This document shows positions 26,849 to 37,379 of a stretch of DNA of 64,000 nt, piece after piece. The DNA is taken from contig JAGALZ010000035.1 of NCBI GenBank assembly GCA_017848055.1, forward strand, positions 62,001 to 126,000. Reading direction: 5' to 3'. Within the stretch, counting starts at the first letter, position 1. Each line of letters starts with the position of its first letter. A model generated the notes under the pieces. That model was given only the letters and a program-made list of their open reading frames with translations. It did not search any database and was not told the DNA's origin. This stretch comes from Oscillospiraceae bacterium. GTDB lineage: Bacteria; Bacillota; Clostridia; Oscillospirales; Ruminococcaceae. The position numbers and the translations under genes are program-made.

Positions 26849-28960
26849 ATGAAAAGAATTGATATTTGTGAAAACGGAATATTTGTTACTTTTGAAATCA
26901 ATAGTGAAAACGAAATCAAGCTTTTGCATTTCTCATCTTTACCATTTAACGAATCAGACATCAGGTCAAGACAAGGCACAAGCCGGTTTAATCTTGTCGA
27001 GGTCAACATCAATGGCTACGACAGACCTTTTGAACGCCACGGAACAAAGTATATAATCACAGCTCCCGGCTACAGAATGAAGTACCGTGATATGAAGGAT
27101 TACAGAAACGAGCTCGGAAGAAAGCTTGAAATCGAAACTTTCGACAAAGAAAGCGGTCTTGTTGCAATTACCCACTGGCAGTTCTTTGATTCTGTATCGG
27201 TAATAAGAGCATATACAGAGCTTAAGAATGAAGGCACAGAACCGTTTACCGTAGACTATGTATCATCTTTTGCACTTACAGGAATTGAAAAAGAAGGCAT
27301 ACTTTCACAGAACGATAAACTGAAAATTACATACGCTCACAACTCCTGGCAGAGAGAATTACAGTACAGGACATATTCACTCTCAGACCTTGGCATGGAG
27401 CTTTCGCAACCTATTGACTCACAGCGTTCATCAAAACCGATAGAGCTTACAAACACTGGCAACTGGTCCGCAAAACACTACATTCCTATGGGACATCTGG
27501 AAAATACTGAAGTTGGCAGTTCCCTTTTCTGGCAGATTGAACATAACGGTTCATGGCACTGGGAAATCTCCGACGTTGAAGGTAATTTATATCTTCAGCT
27601 TTCTGGTCCTACCGAAACAGAGAGCCATTGGTGCAAGACACTTAATCCTAATGAATCCTTCATTTCCGTACCTTGCGGAGTCGGCGTTGCTGTCGGTGGA
27701 TTTGAAGAATCAATGGCTCAGCTCACAAGATACAGAAGAAAAATCAGACGTAAAAATGCTGACAATGAATCACTTGCTGTTATATTCAATGACTACATGA
27801 ACTGTCTTTGGGCTGACCCTACAACTGAAAAGGAAATTCCTCTTATAGATGCTGCTGCCGAAGCAGGATGCGAATACTTCTGCATCGATGCGGGCTGGTA
27901 TGCAGACGGATACTGGTGGGACTGGGTCGGCGAATGGGAAGAATCACGCAAACGCTTCCCTAACGGAATGAAAGAGGTTACTGATTATATCCGCTCAAAG
28001 GGTATGATTCCGGGTGCCTGGCTTGAGCTTGAGGTAATGGGAATCAAATGTCCTCTCGTTGATACCGTTGCGGACGACAGCTGGTTCTTTACAAGACACG
28101 GAAAGCGTGTTCATGACAGAAGCCGTTATCAGCTCGATTTCAGAAATCCGAAGGTTGTAGAGCACGCAGACAAGGTAATCGATAAGCTTGTCAATGTATA
28201 TGGCATCGGATACATCAAGATGGACTACAACATTGAGCCGGGAATCGGCACCGAACAAAACTGTGAGAGCTACGGTGACGGACTCTTAGGACACGAGAGA
28301 GCTTATCTTGCTTGGCTTGACAGCATATTCGTAAGATACCCTGACCTCATTATTGAGAACTGTTCAAGCGGTGGACTGAGAATGGACTATGCACTTTTGT
28401 CAAGACATTCAATTCAATCAACCTCTGATGAAGATGACTACAGAATGTATTGCTCTATCGCCGCAAACTCCCCTGCTGCACTTTGTCCTGAACAGAGTGC
28501 AATATGGTCTTACCCTATGGAACAAGGCGACAACGAAGAAGTTGTTTTCAATATGGTCAACTCTATGCTTCTGAGAATCCATCAAAGCGGTCACCTCGCA
28601 AGAATTTCTCCAGAAAGAAAGGCGCTTGTTGCTGAAGGAATCAGAGTATACAAAAATATACGACAGGATATCAAGAACGCTGTACCTTTCTGGAGCTTAG
28701 GTTTATCAAAATTTACTGACGAATGGGCTTCTCTCGGTCTCAGGACTGGGAACAAAGCTTATCTTGCTGTATGGAAGAGAATAAGCTCTAAAGATACTGT
28801 TACACTTCCTATGGAATTTCTCAAGGACAAGAACGCAACAGTAAAGCTCATTTATCCATCATTCGGCGGATGTGAATACAGTTATAACAACAACACAAGC
28901 TCTCTGAGTGTTAAGCTTGACGGACAGTACAAAGCAAGACTTTTCGAAATAAGCTTCTGA
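26849..28960 (+). CDS. Alpha-galactosidase, GH36
   Basis: A 703-residue GH36 enzyme that removes alpha-1,6-galactose from raffinose-type oligosaccharides or galactomannan fragments. The beta-sandwich N-terminal domain is followed by the barrel with CIDAGWYADGYWWDWVG and the nucleophile Asp459 in YIKMDYN. The ENCSSGGLRMDYALLSR segment comes next, with the likely acid/base Asp527 in STSDEDDY. There is no signal peptide, so it acts in the cytoplasm on imported sugars. TCGGAGGATAATC is the ribosome binding site. Its last 50 nt overlap the end of the convergent lnt gene. The mannanase at 45.4 kb could supply galactosylated substrates. Confidence 0.93.
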   Translation: MKRIDICENGIFVTFEINSENEIKLLHFSSLPFNESDIRSRQGTSRFNLVEVNINGYDRPFERHGTKYIITAPGYRMKYRDMKDYRNELGRKLEIETFDKESGLVAITHWQFFDSVSVIRAYTELKNEGTEPFTVDYVSSFALTGIEKEGILSQNDKLKITYAHNSWQRELQYRTYSLSDLGMELSQPIDSQRSSKPIELTNTGNWSAKHYIPMGHLENTEVGSSLFWQIEHNGSWHWEISDVEGNLYLQLSGPTETESHWCKTLNPNESFISVPCGVGVAVGGFEESMAQLTRYRRKIRRKNADNESLAVIFNDYMNCLWADPTTEKEIPLIDAAAEAGCEYFCIDAGWYADGYWWDWVGEWEESRKRFPNGMKEVTDYIRSKGMIPGAWLELEVMGIKCPLVDTVADDSWFFTRHGKRVHDRSRYQLDFRNPKVVEHADKVIDKLVNVYGIGYIKMDYNIEPGIGTEQNCESYGDGLLGHERAYLAWLDSIFVRYPDLIIENCSSGGLRMDYALLSRHSIQSTSDEDDYRMYCSIAANSPAALCPEQSAIWSYPMEQGDNEEVVFNMVNSMLLRIHQSGHLARISPERKALVAEGIRVYKNIRQDIKNAVPFWSLGLSKFTDEWASLGLRTGNKAYLAVWKRISSKDTVTLPMEFLKDKNATVKLIYPSFGGCEYSYNNNTSSLSVKLDGQYKARLFEISF

Positions 28961-30389
28961 GATAATACACTGCAACGATAATTGCAGGCAGCAGCATCAT
29001 CACATTTCCGACTTTAGAATACATAGTTTTTGAGGCAATCAGCGGTACACGGGCAGTTACCGCTGAAGCTGTTTTCGAATAATCAGCTTCGATGATGTTT
29101 CCGTTATAATCTATAATTGCTGTAATTCCGCAATTTGCACTTCTTATGACGCACCGTTCGTATTCAACTGCCCGAAGAATGCTGTGTCTGAAATGAAGCT
29201 CTCTTGCATAACTATCCTTGAACCACGAATCGTTTGTCGATATCAGTATCAGCTGTCCACCAGATGCTATCTGAGGAAAAACTACTGATGAATGTATACT
29301 TTCAATGCAGATAGCACACGCAAGCTTCACATCTGCTACTTCAATAATTGATTTATTATCTCCGCTTGACAGAGAATTTCCATGTTTGCTGAAAGGGATA
29401 TATTCGCCGAATGGTACAAGTGTTTGTTTAAGATAATACTTATCTTCACGTGCAAGCTTAAGGCAATTATATCTTTCGTCGTCTTTTTTGAGAATTGTTC
29501 CGTAAACTAGCGATGTTTTTTTTGAAAGATTTTCGCAAAGTTTTGATTCGATATTCTCAGAAATTGCTGTTGGGATAGCTGTTTCGGGTAAAAGTATAAG
29601 GTCAGGATGAATTTCTTTACACTTATCTATATAATCAGAGTAGAAGCTGACGGCATCTGCTGAATCTATTGACAGCTTATCAAATCCTTCAACTTCGCCT
29701 TGTATGGCAGTTACTGATACATAGTCTGATGCAGTCTGGTTATGAGAGCTTATCATAGAAAACGAGAGTACAGAAAAATATATTACTGACAGACAGAACG
29801 ATGATATTGCTGTTTTCTTGATATTGCTTTTCATAACATTCAAAATTATTTGATATAAAAAGATGTTAAACAGCAGTATAAGAAGTGCTGCAAAGCCACT
29901 GCCCAACAGTGACGCTGGTTTGAGGAATACGGGACAGTATGCAAGCGATAACTCGATTCTTGCCCACGGGAATTTCAGCACAGGAACAAGCTCCAAAAGG
30001 TACTGTCCGAAGATATACAAAATAGCAAAACCCAATAATCTAAGTCCCCTATTTTCAATTCTAAGACTTGGAATAACCGCAAAAAGCATTACAGCTGACT
30101 GATATATTGTAATTAAAATTACACAGACAGCACACAATACAATTGCGGCTAATTTATCAATACCAAGCTCTGAATACATCGTCAGTAAAAAAGCATTCAA
30201 AACCATATGATACACAATAAAAAACACGACAACTGATTTTGCCGGATTATCTGACTTTTGCAATGCAGAAAACAGCGGTATAAAACAAAACGCACACAAG
30301 AACCAGCCGTCAGAAATCTGCATCATTGAGCAGAGAACTGCCGAAGTAAGCGGTAAGAAAAAGCAATTAGAATAAACAGATTTTTTCAT
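28911..30389 (-). CDS. lnt: Apolipoprotein N-acyltransferase
   Basis: A 492-residue protein with about seven membrane segments in the first ~200 residues and near the C-terminus, flanking a nitrilase-like extracytoplasmic domain. Candidate catalytic triad residues are Glu in LLPETAIPT, a Lys in GTILKKDDERYN and Cys in ACAICIESIHS. Lnt adds the third acyl chain to the N-terminal Cys of lipoproteins. The family is standard in Gram-negatives but also occurs in some clostridia. The ribosome binding site is weak. Start codons of lnt and the divergent cca lie within 35 bp of each other. Confidence 0.88.
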   Translation of the reverse strand: MKKSVYSNCFFLPLTSAVLCSMMQISDGWFLCAFCFIPLFSALQKSDNPAKSVVVFFIVYHMVLNAFLLTMYSELGIDKLAAIVLCAVCVILITIYQSAVMLFAVIPSLRIENRGLRLLGFAILYIFGQYLLELVPVLKFPWARIELSLAYCPVFLKPASLLGSGFAALLILLFNIFLYQIILNVMKSNIKKTAISSFCLSVIYFSVLSFSMISSHNQTASDYVSVTAIQGEVEGFDKLSIDSADAVSFYSDYIDKCKEIHPDLILLPETAIPTAISENIESKLCENLSKKTSLVYGTILKKDDERYNCLKLAREDKYYLKQTLVPFGEYIPFSKHGNSLSSGDNKSIIEVADVKLACAICIESIHSSVVFPQIASGGQLILISTNDSWFKDSYARELHFRHSILRAVEYERCVIRSANCGITAIIDYNGNIIEADYSKTASAVTARVPLIASKTMYSKVGNVMMLLPAIIVAVYYLRSLFRKVLLCTVRQA

Positions 30390-30420
30390 GGGATTATTTT
30401 ATCCAAAGGAAGTGAAATGT

Positions 30421-31743
30421 ATGCAGATAAAAGAATACGCAATCAAAGCACTTAATACTCTCAGGGATAGTGGATTTGAAGCTTATGCAGTCGGTGGATG
30501 TGTGAGAAATGCTCTTCTGGGTATTGATGTGAGCGATTATGATATCTGTACAAATGCACTACCTGAACAGACCTCTTCTGTTTTCGGCGAATATAAGGTT
30601 ATCAAGACCGGAATTGCTCACGGAACGGTTACGGTAATTATTGATGGGTTTCCTATTGAAATTACTACTTACCGAAGCGAAGGAAGATACACAGACCACA
30701 GACGACCGGAAAGTGTTCATTATGTATCACAGCTTTCAGAAGATTTATCACGCAGAGATTTTACAATGAATGCACTTTGTTACGACGGTAGCGGAAGAAT
30801 TATAGATATGTTTGGCGGTCAGGGCGACATCAACAACCGACTTATCCGTGCAATCGGAAATCCGAGAAAACGCTTTGAGGAGGACGCTCTGAGAATCCTG
30901 CGTGCCGTGAGATTTTCTTCTCAGCTGGGGTTTGATATTGAGGCTGAAACTGCCTTTGCCATGTCTGAATGCCGTCAGCTTCTTGATTACATTTCCGCAG
31001 AACGAAAGCTTGAAGAGCTGAAAAAGATTGTTTGCGGTCAGCACGCTTTTGACGCACTTATGAAATATCGGGAAATCATTTCACAGATAATTCCTGAGTG
31101 TAGTAACTCTTTCGATTATAATCAGAATTCGAAACATCACTGTTATGATGTCTGGGAACACACCTGCCGTGCACTTTCTGCGATTGAACCAAATACTACG
31201 CTTCGACTTGCAATGCTCTTTCACGACCTGGGCAAGCCTTATGTCAGAACTATCGGTAAGAACGGGATTTTCCATTTTAAAGGACATATGAAAGAAAGTG
31301 CACAGATTGCATATGAAAATCTCAAAAAGCTCAAGTGCGACACAAAGACTTTAAAGTATGTCGAGAAACTTGTACTTCTTCACGACGAAAGATTTGAAGC
31401 TGATGAGTACAAGGTAAAGAAATTCATCTCAGAAAACGGCTGGGAATTCTTTTATGACTACGTCAAAATCAGATTTGCAGATACATCTGCACAGTCAGAT
31501 TACCAACGTGAAGGAAAGCTTCAAAATCTAAGAGATATTGTATCAGTTGCAGAATCCGCAAAATTGAATGGCGATTGTCTGTTCCTTTCAGACCTTGCAA
31601 TAAGCGGAAACGATATTATTGCATTAGGATATGAAGGCAAAGAAATCTCAAATAAGCTTGCATTTGCACTTGAACTCGTACTGAGCGGAAAATGCATAAA
31701 CGACAAATATACACTACTCCGCAAGCTGATGGAGGAAAAATGA
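30421..31743 (+). CDS. cca: CCA tRNA nucleotidyltransferase with HD domain
   Basis: A 440-residue enzyme that adds or repairs the 3'-CCA end of tRNAs. The head has YAVGGCVRNALLG and SDYDICT (metal-binding Asp pair), followed by RRDFTMNALCYD, then DMFGGQGDINN and EEDALRILRAVRF. A C-terminal HD domain (LFHDLGKP, about residue 270) suggests additional phosphatase or phosphodiesterase activity. I start at MQIKEY (30421), behind AAAGGAAGTG, rather than at the upstream ATG 30388. The VanZ-like gene follows with an ATGA overlap. Confidence 0.93.
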   Translation: MQIKEYAIKALNTLRDSGFEAYAVGGCVRNALLGIDVSDYDICTNALPEQTSSVFGEYKVIKTGIAHGTVTVIIDGFPIEITTYRSEGRYTDHRRPESVHYVSQLSEDLSRRDFTMNALCYDGSGRIIDMFGGQGDINNRLIRAIGNPRKRFEEDALRILRAVRFSSQLGFDIEAETAFAMSECRQLLDYISAERKLEELKKIVCGQHAFDALMKYREIISQIIPECSNSFDYNQNSKHHCYDVWEHTCRALSAIEPNTTLRLAMLFHDLGKPYVRTIGKNGIFHFKGHMKESAQIAYENLKKLKCDTKTLKYVEKLVLLHDERFEADEYKVKKFISENGWEFFYDYVKIRFADTSAQSDYQREGKLQNLRDIVSVAESAKLNGDCLFLSDLAISGNDIIALGYEGKEISNKLAFALELVLSGKCINDKYTLLRKLMEEK

Positions 31744-32222
31744 AAAGAATAAGACCTATATCAATCATACTTATTGCTTTGGTTATAGCATTAAGCGTTA
31801 CAATATTTGTGATGTCATCGCAGGAATCAAGGGAATCATCAGAAACAAGCGGTGGCGTATGCGAATTTCTTCTAAAAGTATTTGATAGAGATTTTGAAGA
31901 CCTTTCAGATGATGAAAAGGATGAAAGAATTGACAATCTTCAGTTCTTTGTCCGCAAGGCAGCTCATTTTTCTGCCTACGCACTGCTTTGTGCGCTTGCA
32001 CTATCTGCATGCCTTAGTTTGCAATTCAAAGCTTTAACATCTGCTGTCACTTCAATCTCCTACTCTCTGCTATTTTCAATTTCTGATGAAATACATCAAT
32101 CCTTCGTCCCGGGAAGAAGCTGTGAATTCAGAGATGTTATGATTGACCTAAGCGGTGCTGTTGTCGGTGCAATGTTCATTCTGCTGGTAAGAAAGATAAT
32201 AAAAAAGCGCTTCCCGAAATAA
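31740..32222 (+). CDS. VanZ-like family membrane protein
   Basis: A 160-residue membrane protein with about four hydrophobic segments. VRKAAHFSAYALLCALAL and SISDEIHQSFVPGRSCEFRDVMID are hallmark VanZ-like motifs (the Glu-His-Gln and Arg/Asp region). VanZ of enterococci gives low-level teicoplanin resistance, but most homologues have no known role. The ATG overlaps the cca stop (ATGA), with GGAGG just upstream. The stop codon falls inside the following terminator. Confidence 0.85.
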   Translation: MKRIRPISIILIALVIALSVTIFVMSSQESRESSETSGGVCEFLLKVFDRDFEDLSDDEKDERIDNLQFFVRKAAHFSAYALLCALALSACLSLQFKALTSAVTSISYSLLFSISDEIHQSFVPGRSCEFRDVMIDLSGAVVGAMFILLVRKIIKKRFPK

Positions 32223-32232
32223 TCGGGAAGCG
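32208..32232. terminator. Bidirectional terminator
   Basis: CGCTTCCCGA/TCGGGAAGCG with a 5-nt loop and a T-run. It ends the plus-strand cca-VanZ unit and faces the 3' end of ftsH. Confidence 0.85.
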
Positions 32233-32239
32233 TTTTTAA

Positions 32240-34168
32240 TTATTCGTTATCAGAAGCTTCTTCGCTGTTTTCATCAGCAATGATTTCTTCATTCACAGTA
32301 ACAGAATCTTCCTTAGGAAGCTGTCCTGTCATAAGCTTTTCAAAAACAATGCTATCCATCTTTTCGTGTTTCATAAGATACTCAGCAATTTCGTGCAGCT
32401 TATCGATATGCTTTGAAATAAGCTCTTCACACTTATGCATAGCATCCTCAACAAGCGCTCTGATTTCAGCGTCAATTTCACCTGCAACTCTGTCAGAGTA
32501 GTCAGGAGCACTGCCGTAATCTCTGCCGAGGAATACTTCGTGTTCTCCTCTGCCGTAAACAACCGGGCCAAGCTTTTCGCTGAAGCCGTAACGTGTAACC
32601 ATATTACGAGCAGTAGCTGTAGCTCTTTCGAGGTCATTTGAAGCACCGGTTGAGATATCATCGAGAACAAGCTTTTCTGCGACACGTCCGCCGAGCAGAA
32701 CGATAATTGTTTCAAACATCTCGTTTCTGCTTACATAGGACTTATCCTTTTCAGGGAGCGACATTGTAAATCCGCCTGCCTGACCTCTTGGGATAATTGT
32801 AACATGATGAACCTTATCCTGAGTTGGGAGGAAGTAATGACAAAGAGCATGACCACCCTCGTGGTAAGCTGTGAGCTTCTTTTCTTCCTCGGTTACAACC
32901 TTGGATTTCTTTTCAGGACCTGCAATTACCTTAATAGCAGCCTCTTCGAGTTCAGTTCTTGTAATAGCCTTTTTATTCTGTCTTGCAGCAAGAAGGCTGG
33001 CTTCATTTACGAGGTTTTCAAGGTCTGCACCTGTAAAGCCTGAAGTAGACTTTGCAATTGTAGAAAGGTCAACGTCAGGAGCAAGAGGCTTGTTTCTGGT
33101 ATGAACCTTGAGGATTTCTTCTCTTCCCTTTACATCAGGGTAATTTACATAAATCTGTCTGTCAAAACGTCCCGGACGCAAGAGTGCAGGGTCAAGGATA
33201 TCACGGCGGTTTGTACCTGCCATAACGATAATGCCCTCGTTACCGCTGAAGCCGTCCATTTCAACGAGCAGCTGGTTGAGTGTCTGTTCTCTTTCGTCGT
33301 GTCCGCCGCCGAGGCCGGTACCTCTCTGTCTGCCGACAGCGTCGATTTCGTCGATGAAGATAATAGACGGTGCATTCTTCTTTGCCTGGTCGAAGAGGTC
33401 ACGTACTCTTGAAGCACCGACACCTACGAACATCTCAACAAAGTCAGAACCGGAAATTGAGAAAAACGGAACATCCGCTTCGCCGGCAACAGCCTTTGCC
33501 ATGAGTGTTTTACCTGTACCCGGAGGGCCCATAAGCAAAACACCTTTAGGGATTCTTGCGCCGATTTCGTTATACTTCTTAGGATTCTTGAGGAAGTCTA
33601 CAATTTCTGCGAGCTCTTCCTTTTCCTCGTCGGCACCTGCAACATCGTTGAATGTAACCTTTTTATTAGGGTCAATATTCATCTTTGCGTTTGTCTTGCT
33701 GAAGCTATTTAGCTTTCCGCCACCACCTGCTGACTTCATCATAATTACAAAGAACACAATCATGACCGCAAGGAGAATAAGTGTCGGCAATAAATTCAGC
33801 CAGAAGCTGTTATCTTTAATCGGCTGAAGATTGCAGACAAGCGGATTATCAGGATACTTTTCATTATATCTTTGTCTGTAGTTTTCTGCATCACTGCCAA
33901 GAACCTCGTTGACAAAGAGAGATACATTTGGGACTACATACTTATATTCCTTTTTCTCACCATCGAGCTTATAGGTAAGCTCACCGCTACCGAGGTCAAG
34001 GTCAAACTCTGATACTCTTAGGTTATCAAAGTAAGTCATTATTTCTGAATAGTCCTTATCGTCATCACCGTTTCCAAGCGATGAAAGCAGGAAAACAAGT
34101 CCCAGCACAATACAGGCAGAAATCAAAAGATAGATTAAAAGGCTCTTAAAGCCGCTGCTTTTATTCAA
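32240..34168 (-). CDS. ftsH: ATP-dependent zinc metalloprotease FtsH
   Basis: A 642-residue membrane AAA+ protease that degrades misfolded and regulatory membrane proteins. TM1 is at about residues 10-28 and TM2 at about 112-134, with the extracytoplasmic domain between. The AAA domain has [17 protein letters not shown] and the SRH region LLRPGRFDR. The zinc site is HEGGH. The coding frame starts at TTG (34166-34168), preceded by AAGGAGTGGTATA, and no better ATG exists. It lies 52 nt downstream of tilS, the classic tilS-ftsH order without hpt between them. Confidence 0.96.
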   Translation of the reverse strand: MNKSSGFKSLLIYLLISACIVLGLVFLLSSLGNGDDDKDYSEIMTYFDNLRVSEFDLDLGSGELTYKLDGEKKEYKYVVPNVSLFVNEVLGSDAENYRQRYNEKYPDNPLVCNLQPIKDNSFWLNLLPTLILLAVMIVFFVIMMKSAGGGGKLNSFSKTNAKMNIDPNKKVTFNDVAGADEEKEELAEIVDFLKNPKKYNEIGARIPKGVLLMGPPGTGKTLMAKAVAGEADVPFFSISGSDFVEMFVGVGASRVRDLFDQAKKNAPSIIFIDEIDAVGRQRGTGLGGGHDEREQTLNQLLVEMDGFSGNEGIIVMAGTNRRDILDPALLRPGRFDRQIYVNYPDVKGREEILKVHTRNKPLAPDVDLSTIAKSTSGFTGADLENLVNEASLLAARQNKKAITRTELEEAAIKVIAGPEKKSKVVTEEEKKLTAYHEGGHALCHYFLPTQDKVHHVTIIPRGQAGGFTMSLPEKDKSYVSRNEMFETIIVLLGGRVAEKLVLDDISTGASNDLERATATARNMVTRYGFSEKLGPVVYGRGEHEVFLGRDYGSAPDYSDRVAGEIDAEIRALVEDAMHKCEELISKHIDKLHEIAEYLMKHEKMDSIVFEKLMTGQLPKEDSVTVNEEIIADENSEEASDNE

Positions 34169-34220
34169 TATACCACTCCTTAAGTAAGTTATTTATATTT
34201 TAACATATATGTGTGATAAA

Positions 34221-35558
34221 TCAGTGACAAGACTCAATTATTATTTCTGCAAGTCTTACGCTCGAATTATCGGGGCTGACTCTTTCTGCGACACCGAAGC
34301 CCTCAATAAAGATTACTCCATCGTCATCGGCAAGAAAAACGACCTTATCACGTTTTTCCAAAGGAACACTTGCATTAAAAAGCGTCTTTACCGACGAAGT
34401 TACCTTGCGGTTACTTAGTCTGATTTTATCACCGTCGCGTCTGTTGCGAACAACAAGCACTCCTTTTATTTTATCACAATCAATAATATTCTTTGTGAAT
34501 TTTTTATGAACATTGAAACTGAAATCAGACTTCTCCGTATACTGAACAGACACCCGCTTACCAAAGCAGGCAACATTCTCACCAACGATTATATTCTGAC
34601 TGAAAATTTCATTTTTGCAAGCTTCTTGCCTATAAAGTCTCAATATTCCGTTTTTACACTCGGCATACAGGTTTTCCGAGAGTGTCAGCTTGCCTTCACT
34701 TTCACATAACGAAATAATACGTTCAATTCTGTGACTTGACGGCTCAACACCGATATTTCCTAAAATCATTCCAACGGCAGTACCAAGAACAGGCTGCTTT
34801 ACAGAAAACAGCTTATGCACATCATAAGAGTTTTCAGATATCTTAGAGTCTTTGATAATACTGCAAGCAGAAGAATCTAATTGCGAGCTGACTGTTCTGA
34901 AATTATCAAGGCTTGAAAGATATGATTTATAGATACCGCTGTTTATTCGTTTAAGTTGCGGGAGAACATTGAGTCTTATTATATTTCTACTGCAATCATC
35001 GACCAGGTTTGAGCTGTCTGTAACGTATTCCTGATTATTTTCGCTAAGGTATTTCTCAATTTCTTCCCTGGTGCAATCGATAAGCGGTCTTATTATGTTT
35101 TCTCTGACCGGCGGAATTCCGCACAAACCTTTTACCGAACATCCTCTGACAAGATTAAGGATTGTTGTTTCAAGACAATCAGAAAGATTATGGGCAGTTG
35201 CAAGCTTGTTTATATTAAGCTGTTTCATAGTTTTCTGAAAAACATCGTACCTGAGTTCTCTTGCACCAAGTTCAAGTGAAAGCTTTTTTTCTTTACAGTA
35301 ATCGGAAACATTTACTCTATGCACGACAAGCTCGATATCATTATCGGCACAAAAACTACGGCAAAACTCCTCATCTCTGTCGCTTTCATCACCACGCAGA
35401 CAGTGGTTGACATGCACGGCAAAGACATCGTATCCAAGCTTTTTCAAACACAAAGAGAGTGACACACTATCCGCACCTCCTGAGAGGCCTACGAGGACAG
35501 GTTCACCCACTTTGAGCATATTATATTTTTCGATTGTAGCGAAAACTTTATTCTGCAT
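34221..35558 (-). CDS. tilS: tRNA(Ile)-lysidine synthase
   Basis: A roughly 445-residue PP-loop ATPase that converts C34 of the tRNA-Ile CAU anticodon to lysidine. GLSGGADS is the PP-loop at about residue 27. HVNHCLRGDESDRDEEF and TAHNLSDCLET are family signatures, and the C-terminal TilS domain follows. I start at MQNKVF (35558), directly after the dnaB stop codon (TAAAATG); a longer frame would run 66 nt into dnaB. The ribosome binding site is weak, which suggests coupling to dnaB translation. Confidence 0.92.
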   Translation of the reverse strand: MQNKVFATIEKYNMLKVGEPVLVGLSGGADSVSLSLCLKKLGYDVFAVHVNHCLRGDESDRDEEFCRSFCADNDIELVVHRVNVSDYCKEKKLSLELGARELRYDVFQKTMKQLNINKLATAHNLSDCLETTILNLVRGCSVKGLCGIPPVRENIIRPLIDCTREEIEKYLSENNQEYVTDSSNLVDDCSRNIIRLNVLPQLKRINSGIYKSYLSSLDNFRTVSSQLDSSACSIIKDSKISENSYDVHKLFSVKQPVLGTAVGMILGNIGVEPSSHRIERIISLCESEGKLTLSENLYAECKNGILRLYRQEACKNEIFSQNIIVGENVACFGKRVSVQYTEKSDFSFNVHKKFTKNIIDCDKIKGVLVVRNRRDGDKIRLSNRKVTSSVKTLFNASVPLEKRDKVVFLADDDGVIFIEGFGVAERVSPDNSSVRLAEIIIESCH

Positions 35559-35559
35559 T

Positions 35560-36918
35560 TTAATTATCTGATTCTTCTCTGTAATCAATATTACGGAACA
35601 ATGTATATTCACCGAGCCAGCCAAGCTTAACGGTTGCTGTTGAACCGTGACGGTTTTTAGAAACTATACATTCACTGGTTGACTGGTCAGCACTCTCCTT
35701 ATCATAATAGCCTTCTCTATACAAAAACAGGATAATATCAGCATCCTGCTCGATAGAGCCTGATTCTCTGAGGTCAGAGAGCAGCGGTCTTTTATCAGGT
35801 CTTCCTTCAACGCCACGATTAAGCTGAGAAAGAATGATAACCGGAATTTTAAGCTCTTTAGCCATGAGCTTGAGCTGTCTTGTAATCTCAGAAATCTCAG
35901 TAACACGGTTTGTATGTCTGTTCGGGCTGGACATAAGCTGGAGATAGTCGATTATAACCAGTCCGCAGTTTGGTATTCTTCTGGCTTTTGCCTTAATCTG
36001 AGGAACGGTAATACCTGGAGTTTCGTCGAGATAAATAGGCATTTTAGCAAGGTCATCAGCACCTCTTGCGAGCTTCTGCCACTCGTCGGCACTGATTTCA
36101 CCTGACCTTAATGAATTATTATTGACCAAAGAAGCGGATGCAAGCATTCTTGTAACAAGCTGTTCCTTACCCATTTCGAGAGAGAAAATTGCAACGCTTC
36201 TCGGATTATTCCCCTTGCAGACGTTAGTTGCAACGTTAAGTGCAAATGCAGACTTACCCATACCCGGTCTTGCAGCAAGAACGATAAGGTCTGTGTCATT
36301 AAGACCAGTCATAACGCTGTCGAGCAGGTTAAATCCGGTTTTTGTACCGAGATATTTTTCCTTTTCACTTCCGCTTATCTGCTGAAGCTTTTCAAGTGCA
36401 GGAACAATTACGTCATCAATTCTGCTCATCCCGTCGGCAATTCTGCCCTGGCGGATATCATAAATCTTCTGTTCAGCACTATCAAGCAGCGTAGAAGAAT
36501 CGATAGCAGAATCATTCGCCAGCTTCAATATATCGTTTGCTGCCGCAATAAGTGACCTTTTCTGATACATCTGGTCAACGATTTCGCAATAGCTCTTGAT
36601 ATTCGAAACAGAAGGAACACCCTCCATAATTCCGCTGAGGTAAGCTTTTGCCATAGCCTCAGTCTGGAAAATCCCCATTGCTACTGCTTCATTTACCAGC
36701 ACAACAAAGTCGATATCCCTACCTACCGAAAAGAGTCTTACGATAATCGAAAACAACTTCTTATGATTTTCCTGATAGAAATGCTCGGGCTTCAGACACT
36801 CCAGAACTATCGGAACAACATTCGGGTCAACCAGCATACTGCCGAGGACCGTCTGTTCAGCTTCAATACTATTCGGTTGTTCAATCCCTAAAAATTCGTT
36901 GTTAGTTTTTAAATCCAT
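35560..36918 (-). CDS. dnaB: Replicative DNA helicase DnaB
   Basis: A 452-residue hexameric 5'-3' replicative helicase. The N-terminal domain (about 15-115) begins SIEAEQTVLGSMLVDP. The RecA-like domain carries RPGMGKSAFALN (Walker A) and LVIIDYLQLM (Walker B), then QLNRGVEGR with the arginine finger and SGSIEQDADIILFLYRE. The length is typical. ATG overlaps the rplI stop codon (TAATG), with TTGAGGAA as the ribosome binding site. Confidence 0.96.
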   Translation of the reverse strand: MDLKTNNEFLGIEQPNSIEAEQTVLGSMLVDPNVVPIVLECLKPEHFYQENHKKLFSIIVRLFSVGRDIDFVVLVNEAVAMGIFQTEAMAKAYLSGIMEGVPSVSNIKSYCEIVDQMYQKRSLIAAANDILKLANDSAIDSSTLLDSAEQKIYDIRQGRIADGMSRIDDVIVPALEKLQQISGSEKEKYLGTKTGFNLLDSVMTGLNDTDLIVLAARPGMGKSAFALNVATNVCKGNNPRSVAIFSLEMGKEQLVTRMLASASLVNNNSLRSGEISADEWQKLARGADDLAKMPIYLDETPGITVPQIKAKARRIPNCGLVIIDYLQLMSSPNRHTNRVTEISEITRQLKLMAKELKIPVIILSQLNRGVEGRPDKRPLLSDLRESGSIEQDADIILFLYREGYYDKESADQSTSECIVSKNRHGSTATVKLGWLGEYTLFRNIDYREESDN

Positions 36919-37364
36919 TATTCCTCAACTGCCTTGACTGTCATTTTGAAGCTGACACCCTGTGAGAGCTTGATTTCAGCTGTATAGCTACCGAATGCTT
37001 TAATTTCGTTTGCAAGAGAAATCTTTTTCTTATCGAGAGCAACACCATATTCCTTCTTTACTGCATCTGCAACATTACCTGCAGTAATTGCACCGAAGAG
37101 CTTACCGCCCTGGCCTGCTTTTGCACTGATTGAAACAATTTTATCGTTGAGCTTTTCCTTGATTGCGAGATTCTCAGCCTTTTCGACATCAAGCTTATGC
37201 TGCTCAGATGCCTTCTTGCCGTTAAGCTCGTTAATATTCTTCGCAGTAGCTTCAAGAGCAAATCCCTTTGCAATAAGATAATTTCTTCCGTATCCATCTG
37301 CTACATTGATAAGGTCGCCTGCCTTACCGCTTCCCTTTACGTCCTTAATAAGAATTACTTTCAT
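36918..37364 (-). CDS. rplI: 50S ribosomal protein bL9
   Basis: A 148-residue L9 with the N-terminal RNA-binding domain (MKVILIKDVKGSGKAGDLINVADGYGRNYL in the family pattern), the long connecting helix (about 45-75) and the C-terminal domain. Length equals that of most L9 proteins. AAAGGAAAATGAAAT is the ribosome binding site. It sits between gdpP and dnaB, the conserved gdpP-rplI-dnaB order of Firmicutes. Confidence 0.97.
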   Translation of the reverse strand: MKVILIKDVKGSGKAGDLINVADGYGRNYLIAKGFALEATAKNINELNGKKASEQHKLDVEKAENLAIKEKLNDKIVSISAKAGQGGKLFGAITAGNVADAVKKEYGVALDKKKISLANEIKAFGSYTAEIKLSQGVSFKMTVKAVEE

Positions 37365-37379
37365 ATTTCATTTTCCTTT

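Noticed and set aside
33231..33827. 198-codon plus-strand open frame
   Set aside because: Antisense to the FtsH ATPase domain; composition typical of a shadow frame.
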